A stretch of 64,000 nt of DNA, from contig NZ_SSBQ01000002.1 in NCBI RefSeq assembly GCF_004795255.1, positions 3,615,501-3,679,500 on the forward strand, written 5' to 3'. Origin of the DNA: Streptomyces sp. RKND-216 (GTDB taxonomy: Bacteria; Actinomycetota; Actinomycetes; Streptomycetales; Streptomycetaceae). The notes below the pieces were generated by a model, which saw only the letters and a program-made list of their open reading frames with translations, was not told the origin of the DNA and made no database searches. Both the position numbers and the translations under genes were made by a program. Positions 20,006-29,018 of this stretch are shown one piece after another (position 1 is the stretch's first letter; the number at the start of each line of letters is the position of its first letter).

Positions 20006-22387
20006 TCAGAAGAGGCCGTCCCACATCTGTTCAAGCAGCACCGACCACCAGTTCTCCGGAGTGGAGAGGGCGGCGGGGTCGAGCATGGCGAGCTGCATCT
20101 GGAAATCGACGGTCCAGCGGCCGGCCTGTTCCGGCGTGAGGCCGTAGCGCAGGCGCCACATGCGGCCGAGCAGGGCGAGGCAGCGGATGAACTCGGGCAG
20201 CCCGGTGTTGACGAACTGCGGGGTGGCGGAGCTGCCGTCGGCCTCCGCGTCCAGCGGGACGGCGACGATGTGCGCGGTGCCGTACTGGACGCAGAGCTGG
20301 CGGCCGAAGTCGTTGCCCATGACGAGGTACGAGCCGGCGTCGGGCGCGGGCCGGGCGCCGCGTTCCTGGGCGAGTTCGGCGAGGGTGGGCACGGGGCGGC
20401 CGGGCTGGGCCTGGCCCCAGAAGAAGGGGCCCACGTCGACGGGTACGCCGGCCCAGACCAGTACCTGGCCGACGATGTCGGGGATGCCGTGCCGGGAGAC
20501 GGCCCGCTGGTCGAAGCGGAAGACGCCCTGCGGGCCGAACGCCTGGGCCAGTTCGTGGCCGATGGCGTCCGGCGGGATGGGCGGCGCGAGCTGGATCTGG
20601 TGCGGCGGGGGCAGCGGTACGCGGTGGGGTGCGGGGCGCGGCGGCGCGTCGGCGACCTGGTGCAGTTCGCCCTGGTGCTCGACGAGGTGCCGCATGCCCT
20701 GCTGGCGGGAGGCGTGGTCGGTGCCGTAGGCGGCGGTGTGGCTGACGCGCACCTGGGGCCAGGTCTCGCGGATCATGCGGGCGCAGTAGCCGCCGGGCAG
20801 GTCGCAGGACTCGAGCTCGGTGTGCAGTTCCAGGACCTGCTGCGGCGGCACGTTCATCGCGCGGAGTTCGTGCAGGATCTGCCACTCGGGGTGCGGGGTG
20901 CCGGGTGCGGAGCGCCGGATGAGCTGCTGTTCGGAGCCGTCGGGTGCGCGGTAGCGCAGGACGGCCATGTAGCCGGGGCCGACGGTGGGGGCGCCGCCGG
21001 GCTGCTGGGGCCGGCCGTAGGCGGGGGGTGCCGCGCCGGCGTGCGGCGGGGGCGTGCCGTGGGGCATCGGGGCCGCGGCGTGTGGGGGCGGGCCCGGGTG
21101 CGGGGCGGGGACGCCCGGTGGGGGTGTGCCGGGAGTGTGCGGCGGCTGCGGTGCGGCGGGGGATGGGGGCGTCGGGGCGGCGCCGGGACCGCCGGGGAGG
21201 GGGCCGGCCAGCATGGTCGCGGCGTGGTGGAGACTGCCGGGGCCGTCGGCGGGCCCGTCCGGGGCTGAGCCGCCTTCCGGGGCGTCGCTGCCCTGCGAAG
21301 CGATGTCGTCGGCGGAGACCATCTGGGTCGGCACGTAGCCGCCGGTGCTGCCGCCGCCGGTGCTTCCGGCGCCGCTCGGGGTGCCGGGTGCCGGTGGTGG
21401 GCCGGGCGGGGGCGGCACGGACGGGCCGCGGGAGGACTTGGGCGGGGAGGACGGGCGGCGGTCGGTGTCGAAGTCGGTGAGGCCGGCGCCGGGTGCGGGG
21501 GCCGGTGGGGGTGCTACCGGCGGAGGCGGCGGGGTGCCGGCGCCCTGGGACCTGCCGTGGGTGCCGGACGGGCCGGGGGAGGTGCCGCCCGTGCGGTGCT
21601 CGCCGGTGGCGGTGGGCTCGTCGACGGCGCCGGCCCGGTCGTCCTCGACGGCGGGCGCGGTGGTGGTCCTGGCCGGGGCGCCGCGCTCGGTGAGGAAGGC
21701 GGTCGGCGTCTCTTCGCCGTGTGCGGCGGGCGGCGCGGTGTCCTCGTCGTCGCTGCCGCTCAGCGGCGGTGCGAACACGGTGGCGGGCGGCTCCTGGCCG
21801 AATCCCTCGCCGGAGCTGCTGGTGTCGGCGGCTTCCCAGGGGCTGGCGCTTCCGCCGCTGCTGCCGGCCGCCGGCCACGCGCCGGAAGCGCCGCCGGGTG
21901 TGGCGGGCCCGGCGCCGGTCCGGTCGGACCCGGCGCCCGTACCGCTGCTCGTACCGGCGGGCGCGGCCGCGCCCGGGGCCGACTCGTCGTCGGGCCGGCG
22001 CCGGGCGGGGATGCCCATCCGGTCCGCGGTCTCCTGGAGCCACTCCGGTGGCGTGAGTAGGAAGGACGTGGCCTCCAGGTCGACCCGCTGCGGCGGGACC
22101 GGGGCGGGCGCGGGGCCGGCGTCGCCGTACTCCTCGGTGTACCGGCGGACGACCTCGTCCACGGGCAGCCCCGGCCACAGCGTGGCCTCGCCGCCGTCGC
22201 GGGCGATTACCAGGCGGGCGCGGGCGCCCTCGGACGTGGGGCCGTCCTCCCGGTCCTCTGCCCAGACGACAAACCCGAGGTCGAACTCGCGGAGCTGCAC
22301 GGCGCGGCGCTGGTAGCCGGGTACGTCCGCGTTGATCCAGCGCTCGGCGCGGTCCTGTGCCTCTGCGAAGGTCACCACTGCGTTCAC
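20006..22387 (-). CDS. YrhB-like / deaminase / SUKH-4 fusion protein
   Basis: 793 residues. Three parts are separated by a long linker. Residues 1-125 look like the YrhB-type domain (FAEAQDRAERWINADVPGYQ; TSFLLTPPEWLQETADRMG). Residues 126-468 are Pro/Gly/Ala/Ser-rich and disordered. Residues 470-580 resemble the XOO_2897-type deaminase, with HPE at 499-501 and paired Cys C528 and C535 (ESCDLPGGYC) as candidate zinc ligands and proton-shuttle Glu. Residues 600-793 resemble SUKH-4 (FGPQGVFRF, LVWAGVPVDVGPFFW, YLVMGNDFGRQLCV). GTG 22387 overlaps the upstream SUKH gene stop. No signal peptide or WXG domain: cytosolic. Domain calls are by eye. Confidence 0.7.
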   Translation of the reverse strand: MNAVVTFAEAQDRAERWINADVPGYQRRAVQLREFDLGFVVWAEDREDGPTSEGARARLVIARDGGEATLWPGLPVDEVVRRYTEEYGDAGPAPAPVPPQRVDLEATSFLLTPPEWLQETADRMGIPARRRPDDESAPGAAAPAGTSSGTGAGSDRTGAGPATPGGASGAWPAAGSSGGSASPWEAADTSSSGEGFGQEPPATVFAPPLSGSDDEDTAPPAAHGEETPTAFLTERGAPARTTTAPAVEDDRAGAVDEPTATGEHRTGGTSPGPSGTHGRSQGAGTPPPPPVAPPPAPAPGAGLTDFDTDRRPSSPPKSSRGPSVPPPPGPPPAPGTPSGAGSTGGGSTGGYVPTQMVSADDIASQGSDAPEGGSAPDGPADGPGSLHHAATMLAGPLPGGPGAAPTPPSPAAPQPPHTPGTPPPGVPAPHPGPPPHAAAPMPHGTPPPHAGAAPPAYGRPQQPGGAPTVGPGYMAVLRYRAPDGSEQQLIRRSAPGTPHPEWQILHELRAMNVPPQQVLELHTELESCDLPGGYCARMIRETWPQVRVSHTAAYGTDHASRQQGMRHLVEHQGELHQVADAPPRPAPHRVPLPPPHQIQLAPPIPPDAIGHELAQAFGPQGVFRFDQRAVSRHGIPDIVGQVLVWAGVPVDVGPFFWGQAQPGRPVPTLAELAQERGARPAPDAGSYLVMGNDFGRQLCVQYGTAHIVAVPLDAEADGSSATPQFVNTGLPEFIRCLALLGRMWRLRYGLTPEQAGRWTVDFQMQLAMLDPAALSTPENWWSVLLEQMWDGLF

Positions 22388-23358
22388 CCCTCCACCGGTA
22401 CGGCGCGCGCGAAGCCGCCGTCGACCATCAGTTTCGCCACGGTCTCCAGCTCCGGAGGGTTGCCCGCGAGCCGGAGCAGGAAGTCGTCGAAGTCGTCGCC
22501 GCAGGGCCGCAGGAGGGTCTCGGTGCGCTGCCGCACGTCGAGGCCGTCGCGGTCGCGGGCGTCGTCGTGGGGGCAGAACCAGACACTGCCGATCGCCTCG
22601 CCCCGCACCTTGACCGCGACGATGCCGCCCTGCGCGAACACGACGCCCAGGTAGTCCTTGGTGAGGTGGTCGCGCAGGCACTTGTTGACGTAGACGAGGT
22701 CGTTGACGGCGGCCTCGTCGCGCAGGGTGAAGAACGGCTGGTCGAGGAGGAGCCCGAGGTCGGGATCGAGGGCGACGCCGCGCGGTGCGCTGCCGCCGGC
22801 GGCCTTGAGGAAGCTGCGGTAGGCGGCGGGGAGCCGGTAGCCGAGATGTTCCTCCGCCTCCACCACCTGCCGTTCGGTGACGGCGACCGGCTGGGGGACG
22901 GCGACGTGGACGGGCCGGGTCTCCTGGAGGGGCCGGGTGCCGAGCTTGTCGTGGTCGACGGCAGCGGTGGCCAGTCCGGCGTGGTGCCGCAGCAGCGCCT
23001 TGACCTCGGCCGGGACGAGTTCCATCCGGCGGGAGTGGGCGACGTGGTGCCAGACCCAGCCGTGCGGGGTGGCGACCGGCGGCAGCCCGGCCCACAGTTC
23101 GTGGCCCGCGGCGTGCAGGGCGGCGTTGGCCGAGACGACGTCGGTCAGGCGCAGTTCGTCGCCGCCGAAGCCCTCCGGGGGTTCGGCGATCTCGGCGGCG
23201 GCACGCGCGTAGCGGGAGAAGTCCGGGTGGCCCGCTCCGTCCATCCGTACCCCGTCCGGGTGGCGTGCGGCGCGCACCGGATCGGGAAACCGCACGACCT
23301 GCCCGGCGTAGGCCGCGTTCGGAGGCGCGGTCGTCGTCCCTCGCCGACCTGTCGTCAT
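22384..23358 (-). CDS. SMI1/KNR4 (SUKH-1) family protein
   Basis: 324 residues. The C-terminal half carries the SUKH core: VTERQVVEAEEHLGYRLPAAYRSFLKAAGG, then a Pro/hydrophobic strand block and GSVWFCPHDDARD. The N-terminal 150 residues (VWHHVAHSRRMELVP; DVVSANAALHAAGHELW) are a second region without a family I can name. SUKH proteins are usually immunity proteins that neutralise a partner toxin. RBS AGGGGAG lies about 9 nt before ATG 23358. It is the first gene of a leftward operon with the deaminase/SUKH-4 fusion (GTGA overlap) and is divergent from the YwqJ-type deaminase gene. Confidence 0.75.
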   Translation of the reverse strand: MTTGRRGTTTAPPNAAYAGQVVRFPDPVRAARHPDGVRMDGAGHPDFSRYARAAAEIAEPPEGFGGDELRLTDVVSANAALHAAGHELWAGLPPVATPHGWVWHHVAHSRRMELVPAEVKALLRHHAGLATAAVDHDKLGTRPLQETRPVHVAVPQPVAVTERQVVEAEEHLGYRLPAAYRSFLKAAGGSAPRGVALDPDLGLLLDQPFFTLRDEAAVNDLVYVNKCLRDHLTKDYLGVVFAQGGIVAVKVRGEAIGSVWFCPHDDARDRDGLDVRQRTETLLRPCGDDFDDFLLRLAGNPPELETVAKLMVDGGFARAVPVEG

Positions 23359-23524
23359 GGCTGGAAGCTCCCCTGCTGCGTCTGGCTGACCCGCACAGCC
23401 TATGCGTTCGGTACGGGCCCGGTCATCGCCGCTCGGCGGCGGAACCCGCGGTCCGGAGGGGGCGTCTCCCGGCATACTGAGCGCGGATCTCCACGCCAGG
23501 GGGTCGCGGAAGGACAGCACGACC

Positions 23525-24127
23525 ATGAACATCGCTCCACGGCAGGCCGGGTCGCCGCCGGCCCCGCCCTCCGGGCCGCGGGCGGACGACCCGCGGCTCG
23601 GCCTGATGCGGGACGGCGCGGCGGCTGGGTCCGGCGGGCCCGCCGCCGCGTTCGCCGCGGCGCCGTTTCTCCACCACCGCCGCGACGGCATCCTTCCCGC
23701 CGTCGCGGGGGCTCTCTCGGTCCGCGGCGGCACCCTGACCGGCACCGGCAGCCGGTCCGACACCCCGCCCGGACTCCACCCGCTTGTCGCGGACTTCCTC
23801 GCCGGCCTGCCGACGGCCGACCGCGGGCGGAGCCCCGGGCGCTGCTCCGAAGCCGTGCTGCTGTCGCGCTTCCTGAACTCGGCGGACGCGGCGCGCAGTG
23901 GCCGGAAGGCGGAGTGGCCCATGAGTGAGGGTGAGGCCCGCAAGGCACTGAAGCAGGCGCGGCTGACGGCCCGGCACGTGCGGGAGGACGGCGATCCGCG
24001 GCACGGTGCCTACGCGCCGCCGTGCCGGTCGTGCGCCCGTCTGCTGGACCACTTCGGGGTCGCGGCCGTCGACCCCGGCGCCTACGCCGAGGCGGGTGCG
24101 GGCGAGCGGGAGGCGGAGGGGTCGTGA
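23525..24127 (+). CDS. YwqJ-type putative deaminase
   Basis: 200 residues. Deaminase signature residues are present: C107-S-E109 (GRCSEAVLLSRFL) and C167-x-x-C170 (APPCRSCARLLDHFGV), fitting the CxE and PCxxC zinc pattern of YwqJ-like toxin deaminases, which may edit nucleic acid bases or nucleotides. The N-terminal 55 residues are low complexity. No secretion signal and no toxin-delivery domain. RBS GGAAGGA precedes ATG 23525. Translationally coupled (GTGA) to a SUKH-3 gene, the expected toxin-immunity order. Confidence 0.72.
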   Translation: MNIAPRQAGSPPAPPSGPRADDPRLGLMRDGAAAGSGGPAAAFAAAPFLHHRRDGILPAVAGALSVRGGTLTGTGSRSDTPPGLHPLVADFLAGLPTADRGRSPGRCSEAVLLSRFLNSADAARSGRKAEWPMSEGEARKALKQARLTARHVREDGDPRHGAYAPPCRSCARLLDHFGVAAVDPGAYAEAGAGEREAEGS

Positions 24128-24645
24128 GCGTTCCGCACGCGCGCAGCTCCGCCACCCGGTTCCCCGTCGCCGTCGATGCGGTGCTGCGAGAGGCGGGCTG
24201 GCGTCCGGGCCGGTGGGAGATGCGGGAGGCGGAGGTGTGGGCGGACACCCTCCGGGCGCACGTGGCGCCCGGTGGGCACGAGCACGCCGTGTTCCCGGCG
24301 GCGGTCGAGGCGTGGGCCGAGTTCGGGGGGTTGCACTTGGTGCCGCGCGGCCCGGGCCGCGACCTGGCGCCCACCGGGCTGCACCTCGACCCGCTGCACG
24401 GTCTGTACGCGGCGCGCACGCTCGCCGACCTGGGGCGGGCGCTGGACTCGGCGGTGGCGCCACTGGGCGCGGAGGTTCCGGTCGGCGGCGACCCGGACGA
24501 CGCGACCGGTCTCCTCGCCGTCGACGCCGAGGGCCGGGTCTACTGCCTGGACCACACCGGCGACTGGTTCCTGGGCCAGGACGCCGACGCGGCCTTCGCC
24601 ACCCTCCTCGCCGGCCTGCTGCCCGCCCGGCTCGCGCGGACCTGA
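24124..24645 (+). CDS. SUKH-3 family immunity protein
   Basis: 173 residues. The pattern VDAVLREAGWRPGR, AVEAWAEFGGLHL, LHLDPLHGLYAARTLADLGRALDSAVAPLGA and GRVYCLDHTGDWFLG (the SUKH-3 end motif, with Asp-His-Thr) fits SUKH-3. GTG 24124 overlaps the deaminase stop, so it is made with the deaminase and most likely neutralises it. Confidence 0.75.
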   Translation: MSVPHARSSATRFPVAVDAVLREAGWRPGRWEMREAEVWADTLRAHVAPGGHEHAVFPAAVEAWAEFGGLHLVPRGPGRDLAPTGLHLDPLHGLYAARTLADLGRALDSAVAPLGAEVPVGGDPDDATGLLAVDAEGRVYCLDHTGDWFLGQDADAAFATLLAGLLPARLART

Positions 24646-25173
24646 AGTGCGGACCTGACCTGTCGGTGCCCGTCGGTAGGTTGCGTGGCATGGGCGTCTC
24701 TCGCCCCCGCAGAGTTCTCCGGCACGACGCTTTACGCCGGCCGGTGTCGCCGATGGACGGGATGGGCGCGGCTCCGGGCGGCGCGGTCGAGGTGTTCGAC
24801 CACGACGCCCATGCCGACCTGCTGGCCGGCGGCCTCGGCCGGGTGCACCGGGTCGGGCCGGGGCGTGCCCGTCGTCGTGTAGCGGGCGGCCCGCGTCGCC
24901 GCAGGGGTGTCGGGGACCGTCGCCGCGACCCCCTAGGGGTGGCACCCACCGGGGGATCGGTGGCTCCTCGTCCCTGGGCAGGACGAGGAGCCGGGTGGGC
25001 GTTCCTACCGTGTTGCTACGGGCCGCCGGGCGTGCGGGGTGGGGCAAACCCCCGCACGGGAACGGCGACGGGCACCATCGTGGCGCCGCCGCCGCTCCAG
25101 GAGGCTGAACACTGGCCGGGAGAACCGTCCCGGCACGAGGCGACCGAACGGTTTCGGTGGAGGAGAAGGACAC
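24646..25173 (+). other. Gene-free stretch before the first ABC module
   Basis: 528 bp. Short open frames (for example from 24690) do not resemble any protein and show no RBS. Visible landmarks are a CTAG-centred 10-bp palindrome CCCCTAGGGG at 24930-24939, the 31-bp dyad at 24962-24992 and a TACCGT box at 25006-25011. Confidence 0.6.
24962..24992. promoter_or_regulatory. Perfect 12-bp dyad just upstream of a -10-like box
   Basis: GGCTCCTCGTCC-N7-GGACGAGGAGCC has perfect arms and ends 13 bp before TACCGT (25006-25011), thus covering the -35 region of a possible ABC-operon promoter. It could be an operator or a terminator for the SUKH-3 transcript. Confidence 0.5.
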
Positions 25174-26010
25174 GTGACGACGGCGGTAGCGGAGACCTGG
25201 ACCGGGGGCGACGGGGGCCGTGCGGCCGTTGCGGCCGCGGCGCGGCAGGTGGTGAAGGCGTACGGCTCGGGGGAGACCCGGGTGGTGGCGCTGGACCGTG
25301 TTGACGTGGACATCGAACGCGGCGCGTTCACCGCGATCATGGGACCCTCGGGGTCCGGCAAGTCGACCCTGATGCACTGCCTGGCGGGTCTGGACACGGT
25401 GACCTCGGGCAGCATCCGGGTCGGTGACCAGGAGATCACCGGGCTGAAGGACAAGAAGCTGACGCGGCTGCGCCGCGACCGGATCGGCTTCATCTTCCAG
25501 GCGTACAACCTGCTGCCCACGCTGAACGCGGCGGAGAACATCACGCTGCCCATGGACATCGCGGGCCGGAAGGTGGACCGGGCCTGGCTGGGTCGCGTGG
25601 TGGACACCGTGGGACTGCGCGGGCGGCTGAAGCACCGCCCGAACCAGCTGTCCGGTGGCCAGCAGCAGCGCGTCGCGGTGGCGCGAGCGCTGGCGGCGCG
25701 TCCGGAGATCGTGTTCGGTGACGAGCCGACCGGCAACCTGGACTCGCGCTCCGGCGCGGAGGTGCTGGAGTTCCTGCGGCGTTCGGTGGACGAACTCGGC
25801 CAGACGATGGTGATGGTGACGCACGACCCGGTCGCCGCCGCGTACGCGGACCGGGTGCTGTACCTGGCGGACGGGCGCATCGTGGACGAGATGCACCGCC
25901 CCACCGCGGAGAAGGTGCTGGACCGGATGCGGATGTTCGCGCCCGCGGGCGAGCCGCTCCGGGTGCGCGGGGAGCGGGCGGCCGGCGCGGTGGCGGGGAG
26001 TGCGTCGTGA
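25174..26010 (+). CDS. ABC transporter ATP-binding protein, MacB/LolD type (module 1)
   Basis: 278 residues. Walker A GPSGSGKST, Q-loop FQAYNLLPTLNA, signature LSGGQQQR, Walker B IVFGDEPTGNLDS and H-loop VTHDP are all present, so the ATPase is intact. The GETRVVALDRVDVDIERG start is typical of the type VII mechanotransmission group (FtsE/MacB/LolD). GTG 25174 follows the RBS GGAGAAGGA. Overlaps the permease gene by GTGA. Substrate unknown. Confidence 0.9.
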   Translation: MTTAVAETWTGGDGGRAAVAAAARQVVKAYGSGETRVVALDRVDVDIERGAFTAIMGPSGSGKSTLMHCLAGLDTVTSGSIRVGDQEITGLKDKKLTRLRRDRIGFIFQAYNLLPTLNAAENITLPMDIAGRKVDRAWLGRVVDTVGLRGRLKHRPNQLSGGQQQRVAVARALAARPEIVFGDEPTGNLDSRSGAEVLEFLRRSVDELGQTMVMVTHDPVAAAYADRVLYLADGRIVDEMHRPTAEKVLDRMRMFAPAGEPLRVRGERAAGAVAGSAS

Positions 26011-28586
26011 CCGTGTGGAAGACCTCGCTGAGAAACCTGCTCGCGCACAAGGGCCGGATGGCGCTGAGCGCGGTCGCCGTGGTGCTGTCGGTGGCGTTCG
26101 TCAGCGGCACGCTGGTGTTCACCGACACCATGAACGCCACTTTCGACAAGCTGTTCGCCGCCACCTCGGGGGACGTGACGGTGTCGCCGAAGGAGACCGG
26201 TGAGGACGAGGAGGTGTCCGCCACCGGACGCCCCGCGTCCCTGCCGGCCGGAGCGCTGGCGAAGGCGGAGCGGGCGGAGGGCGCGCGGTCCGCCGAGGGC
26301 GTCGTCGTCAGCATGAGCGTGACGGTGGTGAACGCCGAGAACGAGAACATGGGCTCCACCACGGGCGCGCCGACGATCGCCTCCAACTGGACGGGCGCCG
26401 ACCGGCGTTCGATGGAGGTCACCGCCGGCCACCCGCCGCGCGGACCGACCGAGGTGATGGTCGACGCCGACACGGCGGACAAGCACGGCCTGAAGGTCGG
26501 CGACGAGTTGAGCACCCTCGCCGTGACCGGCGACCACACGGCCCGCATCTCCGGCATCGCGGCCTTCGAGGTCACCAACCCCGGTGCGGCGGTCGTCTAC
26601 TTCGACACCGCCACCGCGCAGCGGGTACTGCTCGGCGACCGAGGTGCGTACACCGGCGTCGTCGTCACGGCCGAGGAGGGCGTGACGCACGAGCAGTTGA
26701 AGGAGAACGTCGTCGCGGCGGTCGGCTCCGACGCGTACACCTACCGCACGCAGGCGGAGACCGCGGACGACAGCCGGCAGGACGTCGCGGAGTTCATGGA
26801 CGTGATGAAGTACGCGATGCTCGGCTTCGCCGGGATCGCGCTGCTGGTCGGGGTGTTCCTGATCGTCAACACCTTCTCCATGCTGGTCGCCCAGCGGACC
26901 CGGGAGATCGGGCTGATGCGCGCCATCGGGTCCAGCCGTCGGCAGGTCAACCGGTCGGTGCTGACCGAGGCGCTGCTGCTGGGCGTGGTGGGGTCGGTCG
27001 TCGGCATCGGTGCCGGGGTGGGCCTGGCCGTCGGCCTGATGGAGCTGATGGGCGCGATGGGCATGAACCTCAGCACCTCGGAGCTGACGGTCAAGGCGAC
27101 CACCCCCGTGATCGGTGTGGCGCTGGGCGTCGTGGTGACGGTGCTCGCCGCGTGGCTGCCGGCCCGCCGCGCGGGCCGGGTGTCGCCGATGGCGGCGCTG
27201 CGCGACGCGGGTACTCCGGCCGACGGCCGGGCGGGCGCCGTACGGGCTGTGCTGGGCGTGCTGCTCACGGCGGTCGGCGCGGCGGCACTGTACGTGGCGT
27301 CGCGTGCCGAGGAGGCGTCGGCGGGTGCCGGGATGCTGGCGCTGGGCGTGGTCCTGACGCTGGTCGGCTTCATCGTGGTCGGCCCGCTGCTGGCCGGTGT
27401 GGTGGTGCGGGCGCTGAGCCTGGTGGTGCTGCGGCTGTTCGGCCCGGTCGGACGGCTCGCGGAGCGCAACGCGCTGCGCAACCCGCGCCGCACCGGAGCC
27501 ACCGGGGCGGCGCTGATGATCGGTCTGGCGCTGGTCGCGTCGCTGTCGGTGGTGGGCTCCTCCATGGTGGCCTCGGCGACGGAGGAGCTGGACAAGTCGG
27601 TGGGCGCCGACTTCATCGTCGGCTCCGACACCGGTCAGCCGATCACCCCGCAGGCCGCGGAGAAGGTGCGGAGCGCCGAGGGGCTGGCCGACGTCACCGA
27701 GTACAGGGTGCTGGACATCGCGATCACCACCCCGGACGGGACGACGCTGAAGGGCGAGACGCTCAACGCGGCCACCCCCTCGTACGCCGAGGTGCTGCGG
27801 GTGGAGACGACGCAGGGCGAACTGGCGGACGCGTACGCGAAGGACAGCATGTCGGTGTTCGCGGGTTTCGCGAAGAAGCACGGCCTGCGGACCGGCGACA
27901 CGCTGCGGGTCGACTTCGCGCAGGGGCGTACGGCCGAGCTGACGGTGCGGGCGGTCACCTCCGACGAGGCCGTGATCGACAAGGGCGCGATGTACGCGAG
28001 CATCGCCACCGCGGAGCGGTACGTGGCGCAGAAGGACATGCCGCTGAACGCGCTGATGTTCGGCAGCGCCGTGGACGGGGAGGAGGACGCCGCGTATGCC
28101 GCGCTGCAGAAGGCGCTGGAGCCGTACCCGCAGTACACGGTGCGCGACCAGGCCGACTACAAGCAGACCCTCCAGGATCAGGTCGGGCAGCTGCTCAACA
28201 TGGTGTACGGGCTGCTGGCGCTGGCGATCGTCGTTGCGGTGCTGGGCGTGGTGAACACGCTGGCGCTGTCGGTGGTGGAGCGCACCCGGGAGATCGGCCT
28301 GATGCGGGCGATCGGCCTGTCGCGGCGGCAGCTGCGGCGCATGATCCGTCTGGAGTCGGTGGTCATCGCCCTGTTCGGCGCGCTGCTCGGGCTGGGCCTG
28401 GGCATGGGCTGGGGCGCGACCGCGCAGCAGCTGCTCGCCCTGGAGGGGATGAAGGTGCTGGAGATCCCGTGGGCGACGATCGGCTGGGTCTTCGCCGGGT
28501 CCGCCCTGGTCGGCCTGGTCGCCGCGCTGATCCCCGCGTTCCGCGCGGGTCGCATGAACGTGCTGGCGGCCATCGCCACGGAGTGA
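26007..28586 (+). CDS. FtsX-like ABC permease (module 1)
   Basis: 859 residues, the double-FtsX form: N-terminal transmembrane helix (MALSAVAVVLSVAFVSGTLVF), an extracellular MacB-PCD-like domain, a four-helix FtsX block (about 270-400), a further hydrophobic stretch, a second external domain and a C-terminal FtsX block (about 730-855). Cytoplasmic loops RTREIGLMRAIG(S/L)SRRQ occur twice, the ATPase-coupling motif. It pairs with the overlapping ATPase and would move or pull substrates at the membrane rather than import them. Confidence 0.88.
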   Translation: MTVWKTSLRNLLAHKGRMALSAVAVVLSVAFVSGTLVFTDTMNATFDKLFAATSGDVTVSPKETGEDEEVSATGRPASLPAGALAKAERAEGARSAEGVVVSMSVTVVNAENENMGSTTGAPTIASNWTGADRRSMEVTAGHPPRGPTEVMVDADTADKHGLKVGDELSTLAVTGDHTARISGIAAFEVTNPGAAVVYFDTATAQRVLLGDRGAYTGVVVTAEEGVTHEQLKENVVAAVGSDAYTYRTQAETADDSRQDVAEFMDVMKYAMLGFAGIALLVGVFLIVNTFSMLVAQRTREIGLMRAIGSSRRQVNRSVLTEALLLGVVGSVVGIGAGVGLAVGLMELMGAMGMNLSTSELTVKATTPVIGVALGVVVTVLAAWLPARRAGRVSPMAALRDAGTPADGRAGAVRAVLGVLLTAVGAAALYVASRAEEASAGAGMLALGVVLTLVGFIVVGPLLAGVVVRALSLVVLRLFGPVGRLAERNALRNPRRTGATGAALMIGLALVASLSVVGSSMVASATEELDKSVGADFIVGSDTGQPITPQAAEKVRSAEGLADVTEYRVLDIAITTPDGTTLKGETLNAATPSYAEVLRVETTQGELADAYAKDSMSVFAGFAKKHGLRTGDTLRVDFAQGRTAELTVRAVTSDEAVIDKGAMYASIATAERYVAQKDMPLNALMFGSAVDGEEDAAYAALQKALEPYPQYTVRDQADYKQTLQDQVGQLLNMVYGLLALAIVVAVLGVVNTLALSVVERTREIGLMRAIGLSRRQLRRMIRLESVVIALFGALLGLGLGMGWGATAQQLLALEGMKVLEIPWATIGWVFAGSALVGLVAALIPAFRAGRMNVLAAIATE

Positions 28587-28591
28587 CGGGA

Positions 28592-28642
28592 ACGGCGAGG
28601 GGGTCCGGGGGCCGGGAGTCCGGCTCCGGGCGCCCTCGCCGT
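28592..28642. terminator. Hairpin between convergent permease and vapC
   Basis: ACGGCGAGGG at 28592-28601 pairs perfectly with CCCTCGCCGT at 28633-28642 across a GC-rich loop, in the 57-bp gap between converging genes. Confidence 0.65.
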
Positions 28643-28643
28643 C

Positions 28644-29018
28644 TCACACCGGCATGACCGGTACGTCGTACTGCGGGATCCACTTGTCCCGTGTCACCAC
28701 CGTCATGCCCTCGGTCTGGGCCTGGGCCACCAGGACGCGGTCGAACGGATCGCGGTGGTGGGCGGGCAGGCGTCCGGCACGGACGCCGTGCCCCGCGCCG
28801 ATCGGCAGCGGGCTGAACTGGCTGTCCCGGACGCGTTCCGGCAGGTCGGCAGGACCGTCGAGCTTGCCGAGCGACTGCTTGATCGCGATCTCCCACGGTG
28901 TCACGGCGCTGACATAGATGGCCGGTTCCGTGTCGATCAGATGCTTCGTCTCGTCGCTCAGCTCCGGCGAGTCGTCCAGCCACCAGAGCACCACGTGCGT
29001 GTCGAGGAGCAGTCGCAT
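28644..29018 (-). CDS. VapC-type PIN-domain toxin
   Basis: 124 residues. PIN acidic residues are in place: D6 (LLLDTHVVLWWL), E43 (TPWEIAIKQSLGKL), D90 and D93 (HHRDPFDRVLVAQA), a complete Mg-binding site, so the RNase looks active. Start ATG 29018 shares one base with the antitoxin stop (TGATG), so the two are coupled with the antitoxin first. Such toxins cleave tRNA or rRNA. The pair is wedged between an ABC operon and mfd. Confidence 0.85.
   Translation of the reverse strand: MRLLLDTHVVLWWLDDSPELSDETKHLIDTEPAIYVSAVTPWEIAIKQSLGKLDGPADLPERVRDSQFSPLPIGAGHGVRAGRLPAHHRDPFDRVLVAQAQTEGMTVVTRDKWIPQYDVPVMPV

Noticed and set aside
24690..24890. Short plus-strand frame reading VEVFDHDAHADLLAGGLGRV
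   Set aside because: No RBS, no family resemblance, and it runs into repetitive Arg-rich text; left as non-coding.
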